From NCBI RefSeq assembly GCF_905220415.1, contig NC_059558.1, forward strand, positions 322,501-386,500: DNA of 64,000 bases, read 5' to 3'. Source of the DNA: Colias croceus. Its lineage: Eukaryota > Arthropoda > Insecta > Lepidoptera > Pieridae. Positions 9,265-20,397 of this stretch are shown here, piece by piece; position 1 is the stretch's first letter, and the number at the start of each line of letters is the position of its first letter. The notes beneath the pieces were generated by a model that had not been told where the DNA came from, ran no database searches, and saw only the letters and a list, made by a program, of their open reading frames with translations. The position numbers and the translations under genes were made by a program.

Positions 9265-10224
9265 TTAATCTATAAATATTAAGAAGAAAATATATCATGA
9301 CACTACACAAAATTGCAATATAGATGAATGGATTTTAATTTTTTTTCTTAATCGATGTAGGTAATTAGAGGCGTGTAAAAAAGAAAATTATTGTGTTTAA
9401 AAACGTTTAATATTCAATATTAAGAATTGCATAGAGTTGTCACTAGTTATCGAATCCTTGGTATCCTGTTAACAAGTGCCGCCTCTCTGGAAGGTAGCGC
9501 CGGAGCATTTCATTCTGCAAAAAATAGTATTTTTAATACTTTCTAACATAATATTATTCTTGTAATAAACATAAACAATGCTCTTAAAAGTATATAACAA
9601 AGTCGCTTTCTCTGTCCCTATGTCCTTCTGTATGTTTAAATCTTTAAAACTACGCAACGGATTTTGATTTCTTTTAATCTTATAATAGATAAAAATTTTA
9701 TAAACTGACGATACGAATCTGTTGAAATTCTCAACCAAGATTATTTGAGAAAGTCATACATACATAATATTTAAAGCTATACTTTTATAAAATAAATCTG
9801 GTACGAATTTCAGTCCCAGATGCTTTTAAAGAATTAATAAAAATATAACAATATTACCGAAACCGCTGAACAGATTTTGATGTAGTTTTCACTATACTTA
9901 CTGGCATCTATTTGAATAGGTTCTTCCATTGGTACCACACACAGGCTCGAACACCGCTGGGCATATACAATTTCTGGCAAGTTCCACAGGCCAGGCGAAT
10001 AGAGACAGGAGCATGGTTATTACTGCAATATAATAATAATTTAATAAACAATCCGTCAAAAAAACGCATTATATCATCTCTTTTTACCACTATTAGATAT
10101 TTTTATAAATACGTAAATGTTAAAAATATGTAATGACGATTCGAAAGTGCTTCTAAAAGAAGTCTAATTGACTAAATAAATGTAAATTATGAGAGTTTCA
10201 TGGGACCAATGTTGACGTCTCTGT
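9265..10224. other. AT-rich non-coding stretch
   Basis: No supported gene. It holds one recognisable fragment at about 9590-9710 (AAAACTACGCAACGGATTTTG), shared with the Helitron-like copies at 16.6, 19.5, 36.9 and 40.8 kb. The rest is low-complexity A/T-rich DNA. Confidence 0.5.
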
Positions 10225-10375
10225 CAAAAAAGAGCGTATGTGCCGAGTACACATGTCAGAAGTGAAACTTCTTCAAGATTCAAAGATAGTCGCCTTACTC
10301 CATGACGTTACGATATTGCCATGACGCGACCTGGAGATTTTACTCTCAACGCGCCTAAAAATGTTGCACTTCAAA
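10225..10375 (-). repeat. Interspersed repeat with GCGTCATGGCAAT core, copy 2
   Basis: Inverse of the block at 3100-3205, extended on one side by GAAGTGAAACTTCTT and GTACTCGGCACATAC (minus strand), as in the copy at 43933-44095. No coding capacity. Confidence 0.6.
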
Positions 10376-11215
10376 AATATTTTTTAAAATTGTACCCACG
10401 TTGTTAAGAGTAATAATAGTAGTAGTCTTTTCTTGGTGTAATATCGAAACTAATCACTTAAAAAAATTTAGTAAATATTTTCAAAAACTTACAAATAAAT
10501 ATTTTCATTATGCGTTTTTATTCGTAGTGGTCACGACAAGATGCAGACAAACACTGAGTTTGATAAAACAAAACTTCCTCTTTAAACACTTATTATATAT
10601 GCATGAATAGTTGTATATATTTACAAGCAACTTTGTCCTGTTCGATATATGACTGTTTTTACTTGGTGACTGACATAAACTGCAGTGATGAGGTATAATA
10701 ATTGTAAATTGATTGGGATTTTTTTATTTATAATTGTGTGGAATTCCCAAATTACTATCTATACATTAGTCAGGTTAGTTAAAAATCAATTAAATTCGTT
10801 TTGTTACTATTTACTCGAAAATATCAAAATTGTTACGCTGTCAAATAACTTTTTTATATCCTTTTTTTGAGAAAATATTGGGAATCTTGCCGATTTTGTC
10901 TCCCCATTAGGAAAGCTCCGAATAACTTTTTTATGTATTTAAATATAGAGCTTTTATTTAAATATAATAATAATTTATTGCATTATTTTACTTGACCAGA
11001 GGATGTTTAATATCATTTGCGATAGAATAAAAATAAACTAGATACATTAAATGAGTCAGCACAGACGATCTGCAAACTATCTATATATATTGGAACAGGA
11101 AAGATGCGTATTTTCCTTATCATTAAACAAGTTAACCCACGCTTATTATTCTAGTGTTGTTTTAGTGTTAAAGATTATAGGAGAAAAATTAAATAATCTA
11201 TTGGTTTTCCTCGTA
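10376..11215. other. AT-rich stretch without recognisable features
   Basis: Only short chance frames and A/T homopolymer runs were seen. No repeat family, splice-site pattern or RNA gene could be supported. Confidence 0.5.
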
Positions 11216-11222
11216 TTAACAT

Positions 11223-11450
11223 ACTTTTACATAGTAAGAAGTGAAGTCCCGTGTCCCCTAGTAGGGTAAGGGGCAGATGCATTATTCATACATCTGTTTC
11301 ACTGATCAATGTTCTTTATGGTAAAGTAGGTGATCAGCCTCCTGTATCCTCCTGTGTTCTGTGTGGTCGAGACATTTTTTTCTTCGTCTCCTCCGGGAAT
11401 CAAACCCCTCAGTTTTACGCTCACGCGATAACCACTGCACCAAGGAGGTG
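11223..11450 (-). mobile_element. tRNA-derived SINE
   Basis: On the minus strand the head reads TTGGTGCAGTGGTTA (A box) and GGGGTTTGATTCCCG (B box), an internal RNA polymerase III promoter at tRNA-like spacing. The body continues through GATCACCTACTTTACC to a CCTACTAGGGGACACGGG segment. TTAACAT at 11216-11222 and 11451-11457 may be a short target duplication. It encodes no protein and would be mobilised by a LINE. A functional tRNA is excluded because the acceptor and anticodon arms do not pair. Confidence 0.75.
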
Positions 11451-11601
11451 TTAACATTATAAGAGATTATATATAAATATTACATGTATATTTATAAAGC
11501 AATTTTAAGTGGTTTAAAAGACAATAATTTTGAATGACTTTAAAAATGAAATTCGTCCTTTATTATTTTGAATAATTAGGTAGGTACCTATCATCTTTTT
11601 T

Positions 11602-11765
11602 AAGCTATTGCATAGCTTCTATCGCGGGCCTTGAGCGCGGGGACCGAATCGAGAAATTCCGTAACGAAAAAACCTCACGCTCCCCACTCCGACGGGCTCG
11701 GAGGTGTGGCTTGAAGGCATGCTATGCAATAGCTTTACCGCGGCAGTCCCCGAGTGCCACACGTC
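11602..11765 (-). repeat. GC-rich interspersed repeat with AAGCTATTGCATAGC ends, copy 1
   Basis: An island of CG-rich DNA bounded by AAGCTATTGCATAGC (11602) and GCTATGCAATAGCTT (about 11720), followed by ACCGCGGCAGTCCCCGAGTG. A nearly identical copy lies in opposite orientation at 33820-33985. It is a well-spread lepidopteran repeat; its class is unclear. Confidence 0.65.
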
Positions 11766-12090
11766 TTTTTTTATTTTTTTATACATTTCTGTCAAATCAA
11801 CGAAATTGAATTTTTCTTCGAAAAACAATCTTATAAAATGAGTAATATAGAAGAAGGCTTAAAACAAAGCACCCTTAAAGACTTAACTATGACGCATCGA
11901 TTTTCCCTTATCTTAGTTATCAAACTCAAGTATGAGTGTAGTGCGAACTTGCCCCCAAGTTAAGTAATGTCAAACGCACTGTGACGTCATCATACTCAGG
12001 TCTCAGATATTAGACATAATATTATACGTTTTCTTATTGTATAATATGGTACCTAATAGAAAGCACTCGGTTCTGTATATTTTTGAAAAT
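11766..12090. other. AT-rich stretch without recognisable features
   Basis: Nothing supportable was seen apart from short chance frames. Confidence 0.4.
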
Positions 12091-12430
12091 CCATACTAAT
12101 ATTATAAATGCGAAAGTAACTCTGTCTGTCTGTCTGTTACTCAATCACGCCTAAACTACTGAACCAATTTTCATGAAATTTTGTATGGAGATATTTTGAT
12201 ACCCGAGAAAGGACATAGGAAACACCCATAACGTATGTTATGGACGTCTATGGGCGACGCACTTTGCCATCAACATCGGCCATTGCGTCTGCTCGTTTGC
12301 CTCCCAATGCTATAAAAAAAAGGCTACTTTTTATCCCGGGAAAATGACGCAATCCCGGAAATTCCACGGGAACGGGAACTATGCGGGTTTTTCTTTGACT
12401 GCGCGGGCGAAGCCGCGGGCGGAAACCTAG
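12091..12430 (+). mobile_element. Complete short Helitron-like element
   Basis: The copy starts TCCATACTAATATTATAAAT directly after an A and ends GGGCGAAGCCGCGGGC...CTAG directly before a T, so both Helitron ends and the A/T target are present. It includes (TCTG)n, CTACTGAACCAATTTTCATG and ACGGGAACTATGCGG segments. At 340 bp it is the longest complete copy of this family here. No coding capacity. Confidence 0.8.
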
Positions 12431-12854
12431 TAAAAAATTATATTCAATTTTAGTAGAGCTTATTAACTCCAGGAAACAGAATAGATTTTCGCTTCATTTA
12501 TTATCGACTGATCAAATTTGAGTAAAATTTGTTGATTTGAACAGGTTTTTTATCCCCATACTAGATTATACAGGAGAAAGCTGAAACCCAGCACGTCAGA
12601 ACTAAGTATATAAGATAAAAACCTTGTTTCTTCCATGTATAGTTTACAACTCTGCACTGCAGTTGCCGTCAAATATTAAAAAGCTGTTGTTCTTGAACTA
12701 CATCAAAATAAAAAGAAAACATTATTTTTGAAGCACACTGAATTTTATTACAATTTTGCTCATATAGGAAACAATATTCTTCGGATTAAAGGCACAAGAC
12801 TGGACGTTCATATAAAGCCACATACAATAAAGGCAAAATTCATATTATTATTAA

Positions 12855-13056
12855 CTAGCTGTGCCGCGCGGTTTCACCCGCGTGGCTCCGCTCCTGTTGG
12901 TCTTAGCGTGATAATATTATATAGCCTATATTACTCGTAGATAATTTAGCTTTCGAATGGTGAAAGAATTTTTAAAATCGGTCCAGTAGTTTATGAGCCT
13001 ATTCATTACAAACAAACAAACAAACAAAGTTTTCCTCTTTATAATATTAGTGTAGA
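12855..13056 (-). mobile_element. Short Helitron-like element, second subfamily
   Basis: On the minus strand it starts TCTACACTAATATTATAAAG and ends ACGCGGGTGAAACCGCGCGG...CTAG. The middle carries ATCGGTCCAGTAGTTTATG on the plus strand and an (AAAC)n run. It shares ends but not the middle with the 12091 copy. Confidence 0.75.
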
Positions 13057-13529
13057 TAATAATATAAGCTTATTAAAATTTTCATTAAAAGCATGTGCAG
13101 TTAAAGGCGTCCACGTTCCCAACGGACATTTATGAATATAATAAATACAAGCCATTGCCAGGCTCCATGCGACTGCAATGCGGAAGGAATATCATTTTAA
13201 CCATATTTGGAAAAAATGTCATATATTGTGGGTATTTTAAAATGAATAATTTCGCAAAGATTGGCCCGGGGTAAAAACTACGTAGTATTATTTTACGTTT
13301 GTCTGTATGGGAGTTTATAAATTAAGAAATAAAATACTTTTTAGTAGCTTTCAAATAAAAAAATAAATATAAAAATGATATTAGAAACCAAAAAACAAGT
13401 AGAATTGAGAATCTCCTCTTTTTTTGAAATAAATTGATGTAACTTTATAATTTTAGCGTTTGTACAACGACTGATGCCTCTACAATCTATACTTATTATT
13501 TATTAATTATTAATATAATATATTCATAT
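13057..13529. other. AT-rich stretch without recognisable features
   Basis: No gene, RNA or repeat family was recognised. Confidence 0.4.
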
Positions 13530-13728
13530 TAAAAATCTTGTTTGTTTGTTAATCTCAGGAACTACTAATCCGATTTGAAAAATTCTTTCGGTGTTAGCTA
13601 GCCCATTTATCGAGGAAGGCTATAGCGTAGTACCTACTATTCTATATTCTGTGGCTATAGGCTATATATCATCACACTAAGGCCAATAGGAGCAGAGCAA
13701 TGCGGGTAAAACCGCGAGGCACAGCTAG
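13530..13728 (+). mobile_element. Short Helitron-like element, second subfamily
   Basis: It carries AATCTCAGGAACTACTAATC, CCGATTTGAAAAATTCTTTC, CATCACACTAAGGCCAATAG and the 3' end GGTAAAACCGCGAGGCACAG-CTAG. The 5' end is degraded. The same subfamily occurs at 41.9 and 52.9 kb. Confidence 0.7.
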
Positions 13729-13982
13729 TTACAAATATTCTGTTCAATTTAAATTGGATTTGAATATATCAACAATACCCGAGCACAAAGTATCCATTCA
13801 AACCGTTTGAATGTTACCGCTAAAATAAACGAAAATTACTCAACAGAACATTCCAGACCATTAATTATACTTCACGGGGCTTTAATTAGGTTCCAATGGG
13901 CCAAATGGGACATTAATAATGCAGCGGTTTGAATTTAGGAGACAACACTATCTGATAATTTAATTTAATTAAATATACAGAA

Positions 13983-14310
13983 AATTAAATATGCAGCAGT
14001 GGTGGCTCAGTGGTGAGACCTCGGACTTCGAATCGATAAGTCCGAGGTTCGAGACCAGGCGAGCGCGCAGGAAATAAATTGATTTTTCAATTTATCTGCG
14101 CATGTTGTAACATCACCACTGCTCGAACGGTGAAGGAAAACATCGTGAGGAAACCGACATGTCGTAGAATTAAAAAGTTCGACGACATGTGTCATCCGCC
14201 AACACGCACTTGGCCAGCGCGGTGGATTATGGCCTGTACCCCTCATAGGAGGCCCGTGTCCCAGCAGTGGGAACGTATAATATGGGCTGATGATGATGAT
14301 GATGATGATG
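13983..14310 (+). mobile_element. tRNA-derived SINE with 12-bp target-site duplication and (GAT)n tail
   Basis: AAATATACAGAA occurs immediately before (13971-13982) and after (14311-14322) the element, a clean target-site duplication. The head has TGGCTCAGTGGTGAGACC (A box) and GAGGTTCGAGACC (B box), a tRNA-like polymerase III promoter. The body includes GAAGGAAAACATCGTGAGG and CCCAGCAGTGGGAACGTATA and the tail is (GAT)n. This is a widespread lepidopteran SINE; a 3' fragment in inverse orientation is at 39661-39785. The perfect duplication suggests a fairly recent insertion. Confidence 0.85.
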
Positions 14311-14322
14311 AAATATACAGAA

Positions 14323-15895
14323 TAATCTTATAAATGTGTAAAATTATTACGAGTTAGTGGGGGTAGTATTTTAATGCTACCTATAAGAAAATATTATGTT
14401 GATCACTCTATAACGCAAAAACTGCTGACGTATTTGAATGAAGTTTTGTTAGTCGGTATAACAAATGACATAATTTTACGTGAGTGAAGTCGCGTGGTAA
14501 AACTAGTTCATCCATATTGCCATAACAATAAAAACTGTACAATAATTAACCTACTACAATATTTTCACGCCTGAAACATGAAGTAGATTAAAAACAATTT
14601 ATGAAGCTTTAAAAATTCACAGATAAAATAAAACTGGGAAGAGAAAATAATATTAAAAATTTATATATAAATAAATATTTAATGATCTGACGTAAAACTA
14701 TTTAAATAGCTAATTGAATTTTTCTTTTTTCAGGTAAGTAATACTGCTGATCCTGCGCAGATTAGACATCGCAAAATAAAGAAGATAATAATAAAAAGGT
14801 ACAGTTTCAAACAGAGAAATAGTGTTTCCTTTTCCTTTCTTTCCTTATCCTGAAAACGTAATCATTTCCAGATGAACAAAGTTCCAGTTTTAGTCTGTAT
14901 TAGCACATAGGCTAACCAGAGTACCATGCAAGTGACGCCGTGGGCTTCAACATCTACTTCATGCACAGATACAAGAAAATTTACTAACACACACACACAC
15001 ACACACATTTCTCCAACCACTTAGTAAAATATCATAATATAATATAGCCTTCTACTCAATTACGAGCACACACACACAAAAATTTCTACAAGATCGTCAA
15101 TTATTATAAGTTTACTCAATTTTTCAACACTACATTAAACCATATCTCTTTTATAGCCGAAGTCGGGTAAATTCTCCAACTTTGTTACCTGTCTCTTAAC
15201 TCAGTTTTCTTCCAGCTGCGAAGGGCCCTTGTCCCTCACAATTGGGTTGAACGACCCTTGTGGTTGTTTTTGAAGATCCTCCCAGCTTAATTATGCTTGA
15301 CAGAAAATGTTTTAAAGGTTATGTAGGTGATCCTTTTTTAGAGAAATGACAGTTTGTCTAATTTTCGACTACTTATAAGTTTTTTTGTATAATAACTAAT
15401 AAGTAAGTAAGTATATCGTTTACATATTTGATATAATTATTGAATACTGATTTTCAAAAATTTATGTTTCTTCACAAATATTTTAATTAATACAAAACGT
15501 ACATACTACATATTATATTTTAGTTCAAGTAAAATAGTTACCTATTGCAGTTTAAATGGTGTCACTTAATCAACTTAATAAAAAAAAGAAACTGCACAGG
15601 ACTTTACTTCATTATTTTAAAGTTTTTAAAGTGAGCGTTAAAAATGTAATAGCAATTATTATTGTCAAGCTGTTTTTCTTTAAAATAAACTTCCTTAATT
15701 TTTATTTCTACAATATAGCTTTAAATATAGCTTCAAATTTGTTTTGTATTGTAAAAGTAATCGTATGACTCTTTTTTTTTACTTTCGCCATTATTTAATA
15801 GTACGTTATATTTTTTAAAAGTTTTATTGTCATTTCACTTATTAGACAAAGTACTTTTGTTAGCAATTTAAATTCTTTTGATACCTGCAATGGTT
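14323..15895. other. AT-rich stretch with an (AC)n microsatellite
   Basis: An (AC)n run lies at 14986-15007. The rest is AT-rich without coding signal. A Helitron-like remnant (ACTGCTGACGTATTTGAATG ... GTGAAGTCGCGTGGTAAAAC-TAG) is visible at about 14400-14506. Confidence 0.4.
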
Positions 15896-15902
15896 ACGGA
15901 AT

Positions 15903-15945
15903 AATCGCCTGTCACACTTAAAGATTACACCCGGTATACAAACCA
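15903..15945 (+). repeat. Fragment of the end sequence of the foldback element family
   Basis: ATCGCCTGTCACACTTAAAG followed by ATTACACCC closely resembles the right outer border of the foldback element at 58379-58408. It is probably the solo end of a related copy. Confidence 0.45.
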
Positions 15946-16555
15946 ATATACTGTTCCATAATTGTAGTCAGTGGTAGATTCAAATAGGAAACATTCCTTA
16001 TCGATGTAGGCCAAGTAGGCCAAAACTAAGATAAAATCAAAACATCTGATGTCAAGGCGTTACAGCTGTCACCGTTTGACAGCTGTCAATGTCATTGTGA
16101 CATTTCGTTACGTCATAATGTCCCATAAATGATGTTCATTTTCATTTTCTATAAAATATAATAGATAATAATAGATCTTATTAGCATTAGCAATTAGTTT
16201 GTTATGACAGCAAATCAATAACAAAAAACAATGTTTACAAACATTGACAATTAAATCTAAACAAAATATTTAACACCAACGTATAAGTTCATACGTTTTT
16301 ATTTAAACAGTTCAGCATTACAGGTACAAGTGTTTGTTCATACGTATACAAAAGGGGGCTCTGGTGAAAATACTTATGGAATGATGCGTTGATTTTCAGC
16401 ATGAATATTTTCAGAGCCATTCACAATTTGAATACTACGGTACAGAATGCTTCCATACATAGTTTATTTTTATATTATTTCTATATTTCATAGTATTGAC
16501 AAAAGCTTTAAAAGAAAAATAAAAATTAACATGAACAAATCGCTATTTATATCAC
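15946..16555. other. Non-coding stretch with a perfect TGACAGCTGTCA palindrome
   Basis: TGACAGCTGTCA at 16077-16088 contains the E-box CAGCTG; another ACAGCTGTCA lies 15 bases upstream and AATGTCATTGTGACATT follows. This cluster could be a regulatory site, but such motifs are frequent in Lepidoptera. No gene was seen. Confidence 0.35.
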
Positions 16556-16735
16556 TACATAGTATAAAACAAAGTCGATGTCACTGTCTGTGTCTGTGTA
16601 GGGACGGCCCTATCAATGCGAGCTTTAAAACTACGCAACGGATTTTGATGCAGTTTTATTATAGAGAGTAGTTCAAGAGGAAGGTTTAAGAATATAATTT
16701 ATTAGGTTTTAAACAAAGTGGGCGAAGCCGCGTGG
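16556..16735 (+). mobile_element. Helitron-like element, third subfamily
   Basis: It begins AGTATAAAACAAAGTCGATG, has AAAACTACGCAACGGATTTTG and a TTTATTAGGTTTTAAACAAAG segment, and ends near the hairpin GGGCGAAGCCGCG. The terminal CTAG is degraded. Copies of the same type occur inverted at 19.5, 36.9 and 40.8 kb. Confidence 0.6.
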
Positions 16736-16842
16736 ATAGCAGATAGCTGTGATATTTATAAACGAATGTATTATTTCTAATTATAATTAAAATATGTAGG
16801 TATTCTTTATCAATCTAGCAATTGAAAATATGCTATTAAACT

Positions 16843-17026
16843 AAGGCCCGATTTTTCAATCGTTGGTTAAAACTTATTCGTCGAATAAAGTATTACACGA
16901 TAATATTAATATTTCACCTGTAAACTGTCAATTACAGCAAGAAGAATACATTTTTGAAATGGTAGTTTATAATATTATGTTATTCGACGAATAAGTTTTA
17001 ACCGACGATTGAAAAATCAGCCTTAA
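16843..17026. mobile_element. MITE with about 40-bp inverted ends, copy 1
   Basis: The ends TAAGGCCCGATTTTTCAATC and its near complement enclose about 180 bp. The inverted homology continues through AAAACTTATTCGTCGAATAA. AAAC lies on both flanks and may be the target duplication. Related copies are at 37551-37727 and 52291-52555. It has no open frame, so it must be a non-autonomous DNA transposon; superfamily unknown. Confidence 0.75.
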
Positions 17027-18445
17027 AACACATAATATACCATATAGTACCATATAGTTACCTATCTTCACACACATGCAAACACTAATATAAAGTTTAT
17101 ACGCACAAAAGATAAAACGCACTTTACAACATAAAAGTCACCAAAATCCGGAATCTCTACATAAAGAGACTTTAAAACTGTTGTCTAATATAAACCATTT
17201 TCTGTTAAAAATCTTTCTCAAAGAGACGGATAAGAGGAACTGAATTATACTGACCTTTGAACCCTCACTTAGGCCCTTTTAGTTTTACAGTCTTTGTACC
17301 GTCAAATACATATACATAAGCCGATTTCTTTGTAATCTTTGATTTTGAAACTCGTATGTGATATTTAAAGATATGGTATTTGTATTGTTTTTTTCGTGAA
17401 TAATACTAGGAATATTTTCAATTCGCCTTGCTTTTGTTAATAAAAATTTGTCTCAAAAATTTAATATTTCGCAAAAATTTTGATTATTAAATATACCTAT
17501 ACTTACTTGATTATTATATAATTTTGGAGGTACTTGCTTTTACTACGTTTTAATTAGAAACTAATTTATTTTAATTTCTGACCTTAATTCAATCAGTGAA
17601 TTTAATTAGGTAAAAAAAAACTACGTGAATGACAACTTTCTTCATCTATTCAATGAGTACTTAAAATTCCAACACGTTCGTTAAACTAACTTGTAACCTA
17701 TATCAAACTATGTATAAGAAAATACATAATATTATCTTCACTTGATACAAAATTCTTAATCCTTTTAGTCCTGGGATGTAACAGGGAGGACAGACAGGAA
17801 CAAGCTAAAGCACAAAGGTTGTATAAAACCGCAGAATTATGACGCAATTCTGTGGTTTGCTCATTTATGGCTATTGTAGCTCGTGCGAGCTTTAATAATA
17901 CCATAAGGGCGTACATGCAGAAAGAAAACTATAAGCGCTTACCGGCGCTTGTCAGCGCTGGTAACCCGCGCAGGAAAATATTATATGATAACGCGCCGAT
18001 AAGCGCTGACCGGCGCCGACAAGACGACACGCGCTGGTCAGCGCTTTCGAAATTTGTCTTGGTCTGCTTCAACCTGCTTCCTTTGTGTAGAACGAACCAC
18101 CGCTGTCAATATCTTATAAACTTTCAAATGCCTAAATTCATTCTCGAAGATTTTTTAACTTAAATTACTTGATAGTAGATAAATATTTTCAACGCCTTAT
18201 TATTTTGTCATGAAATTCGTGGAAAACACTAATGAATTACATAAAAAACATTAAAAAAAAAATATCAACTGAATGTTGGTTCGAATACTAAAATACCTAA
18301 TACATTACCCTAAACACGAGGATAACAACATTAAATATACGATCCCCACAAATGCTAATTCATATTTATTCAATACGCTATACTCAATAAAACATTGTTT
18401 TTGGGTCAGCTATAAAAAAGCAAGCTAAAGAATATATCACAAATA
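17027..18445. other. AT-rich stretch with a GC-rich island of GCGCT motifs
   Basis: Most of this stretch is featureless. At about 17935-18055 a CG-rich island repeats AGCGCT and CGGCGC in both orientations (GCGCTTACCGGCGCTTGTCA, GCGCTGACCGGCGCC, GCTGGTCAGCGCTTTCG). It looks like a decayed repeat with subterminal motifs. The 103-codon frame across it (17852-18163) has no recognisable domain. Confidence 0.4.
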
Positions 18446-18801
18446 CAGGGTGTTCCAATGTTGGTATACTAAGCTCAAAGAAGGTTATAGTTTTGCATGC
18501 GCTATTTTTTTTTCAAATAGATGAATGCTTAAAACTCTTTAAGTACACCTATGGGTGTACAAGCAACCCGCCCAACTTTGCAAGCAGCACGTTTTGTTTA
18601 AGATTATATTTTCATAGACAAAATGGTCACTTTAGCGAAGCGGTATGCCGGCTGCGCGAAGCTAGAGAAGAGAACATGGATTTTATGGAAAAATTTAGCA
18701 AAATTTTTTTGATGTAATTTTTTTGTTTAAGTATTAGGTATTTTCGTGTTCAGTATATGCAAAATTACAAGCCCCTTCGCGGACAAAAGTGGGACACCCT
18801 G
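18446..18801. mobile_element. MITE of Tc1/mariner type
   Basis: It is bounded by CAGGGTGTTCC and GGGACACCCTG inverted ends, with TA on both sides (18444-18445 and 18802-18803). TA target duplications and CAGGGTGTCCC-like termini are typical of Tc1/mariner elements. The interior has no transposase. Its outer bases resemble those of the mariner-type element at 22580. Confidence 0.65.
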
Positions 18802-19097
18802 TATAGAACGTAACAATAAAATGAAGATAAAATATTCACTCAGTATTAAAGTACTCAGGGAAATTGATAAACGCAATTTGTCTGACAGAACTTTGGGTTA
18901 CCAGATGGTAAGGATTTGTCATGATTCCGTTACAATTATTTAGTGGTTGATATGATAGTAAAGGCTGTATTTAGAATATTCTTTTGAAAAACAATATTGC
19001 CAAAAAATATATTTGAAATATTTGTTTTTAGTTGATAGAATTTATTACACAAATTAACAATTTTTTAAGAACTTTTATCGTTTGCGTATTTTCTTTT

Positions 19098-19190
19098 TAG
19101 GCGCGTTGAGAGTAAAATTTCAAGGTCGCGTCATGGCAATATCGTCACGTCATGGAGAGGCGACGATTTCGGTATCTTTGAAAGCTTAAT
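19098..19190 (+). repeat. Interspersed repeat with GCGTCATGGCAAT core, copy 3
   Basis: It carries TAGGCGCGTTGAGAGTAAAA, TTTCAAGGTCGCGTCATGGC and CGTCATGGAGAGGCGACG. The outer GAAGTGAAACTTC end is missing. Confidence 0.55.
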
Positions 19191-19529
19191 TTTAAAATTA
19201 TATAGGTTGAGTATATAAAATAATGTTATTTCAATGTACATACTATTCAAGAAATATATGACAATAAATGAATCGAATCTAAAACCCTCTATCTAACATC
19301 ACTTTACTATCCACTGCGCCAATCTATTTTACATTCAGAGATCAAAAGACTAAAATAATTAATGTTGAACGAATTTCAAAGAGAATATCCTTCATTTAGT
19401 TATTTTATAATTATTTAAGAAGCCTTTTATATTACAATTTTTTTGTGTTTTAATTAACACAAATTGAATGTAAACTTGGATTCTAGAACATTGTAGAAAG
19501 AAAAAAGCGTTTGTTTTTTGTTGTATAAC
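19191..19529. other. AT-rich stretch without recognisable features
   Basis: No feature could be supported here. Confidence 0.4.
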
Positions 19530-19722
19530 TAGCTTACCGCCCGCGGCTTCGCCCGCTTGCTCTAAAACCTAATAAATTATATACTAAAACCTTCCTCTTA
19601 AATCACTCTATCTATTTAAAAAAACCGCATCAAAATTCGTTGCGTAGTTTTAAAGATTTAAGCATACAAAGGGACATAGGGACAGAGAAAGTGACTTTGT
19701 TTTATACTATGTAGGTAGTGAT
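19530..19722 (-). mobile_element. Helitron-like element, third subfamily
   Basis: Read on the minus strand it has AAACTACGCAACGAATTTTG, the TTTATTAGGTTTTAGAGC segment, the hairpin GGGCGAAGCCGCGGGC and the terminal CTAG (plus-strand CTAG near 19532). The start is near the ACATAGTATAAAACAAAGTC segment (about 19715). Confidence 0.7.
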
Positions 19723-19964
19723 TTTGAAGTTTCCAAAGTGTCTTTGAGAATGCCTAGTTGGATGCATTCATGTTTGTATTTGAGTTTATAAAATGTACGA
19801 GAATTTTTTAATTGGAATTCCAGTTCTGTTTTTGTATTTTTAAAAATACAAAGGAATTATTTTCAAAACTTAGAATCGGCTACAATCTGCAAAAATAATG
19901 GAAATTTTGAATAAGTAGGAACTATTACAACTGAAAATTAATCTTAATATTTCTAGATTACCTA

Positions 19965-20397
19965 TAAACTGAGCCATGCCCCTCGGTTTTACCCGCATTG
20001 TTCCAGTTCTATTGGTCTTAACGTAATCATCCATATTATAAATGCGAAATTATCTCTGTCTGTCTGTCTTTTACTCAATCACGCCTTAACTACTGAACCA
20101 ATTTGCATGAAACTTGGTATAGAGATATTTTGATACCCGAGATATAAAGGCATAGGCTACTTTTTACCCCGGGACATAGGATACTTTTTATCACGAGAAT
20201 CCCAAGGGAACGGGAACTATGTGAGTTTTTCTTTGACTGCGCGGGCGAAGCCGCGGGGGGAAAGCTAGTATATCATATAGCATTCCTTGATAAACGGCCT
20301 ATCCGACACTGAAAAAAATGTTCAAATCGGAGCCATAGTTCCTGAGATTAGCGTGTTCAAACAAACAAACACTTAAGCCTTATAATATTAGTATAGA
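19965..20397 (-). mobile_element. Older Helitron-like element split by a younger one
   Basis: The two halves (19965-20029 and 20269-20397) together match the second subfamily on the minus strand: CGGTTTTACCCGCATTG, TTGGTCTTAACGTAATCA, then CATATAGCATTCCTTGATAA, CAAATCGGAGCCATAGTTCC and TAATATTAGTATAGAT. The copy is diverged at its CTAG end. Confidence 0.75.
20030..20268 (+). mobile_element. Younger Helitron-like element nested in an older copy
   Basis: It starts TCCATATTATAAATGCG after an A (20029) and ends GGGCGAAGCCGCGG...CTAG before a T (20269). The flanking sequence is a single older copy of a different subfamily, so both borders and the A/T target are fixed by the interrupted host repeat, with no target duplication. 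Confidence 0.85.

Noticed and set aside
17852..18163. 103-codon plus-strand frame
   Set aside because: It crosses a CG-rich motif island, has no recognisable domain, and the opposite strand is similarly open.
18493..18943. Frames of 74 and 65 codons
   Set aside because: They lie in or overlap the Tc1/mariner-type MITE and resemble no protein.
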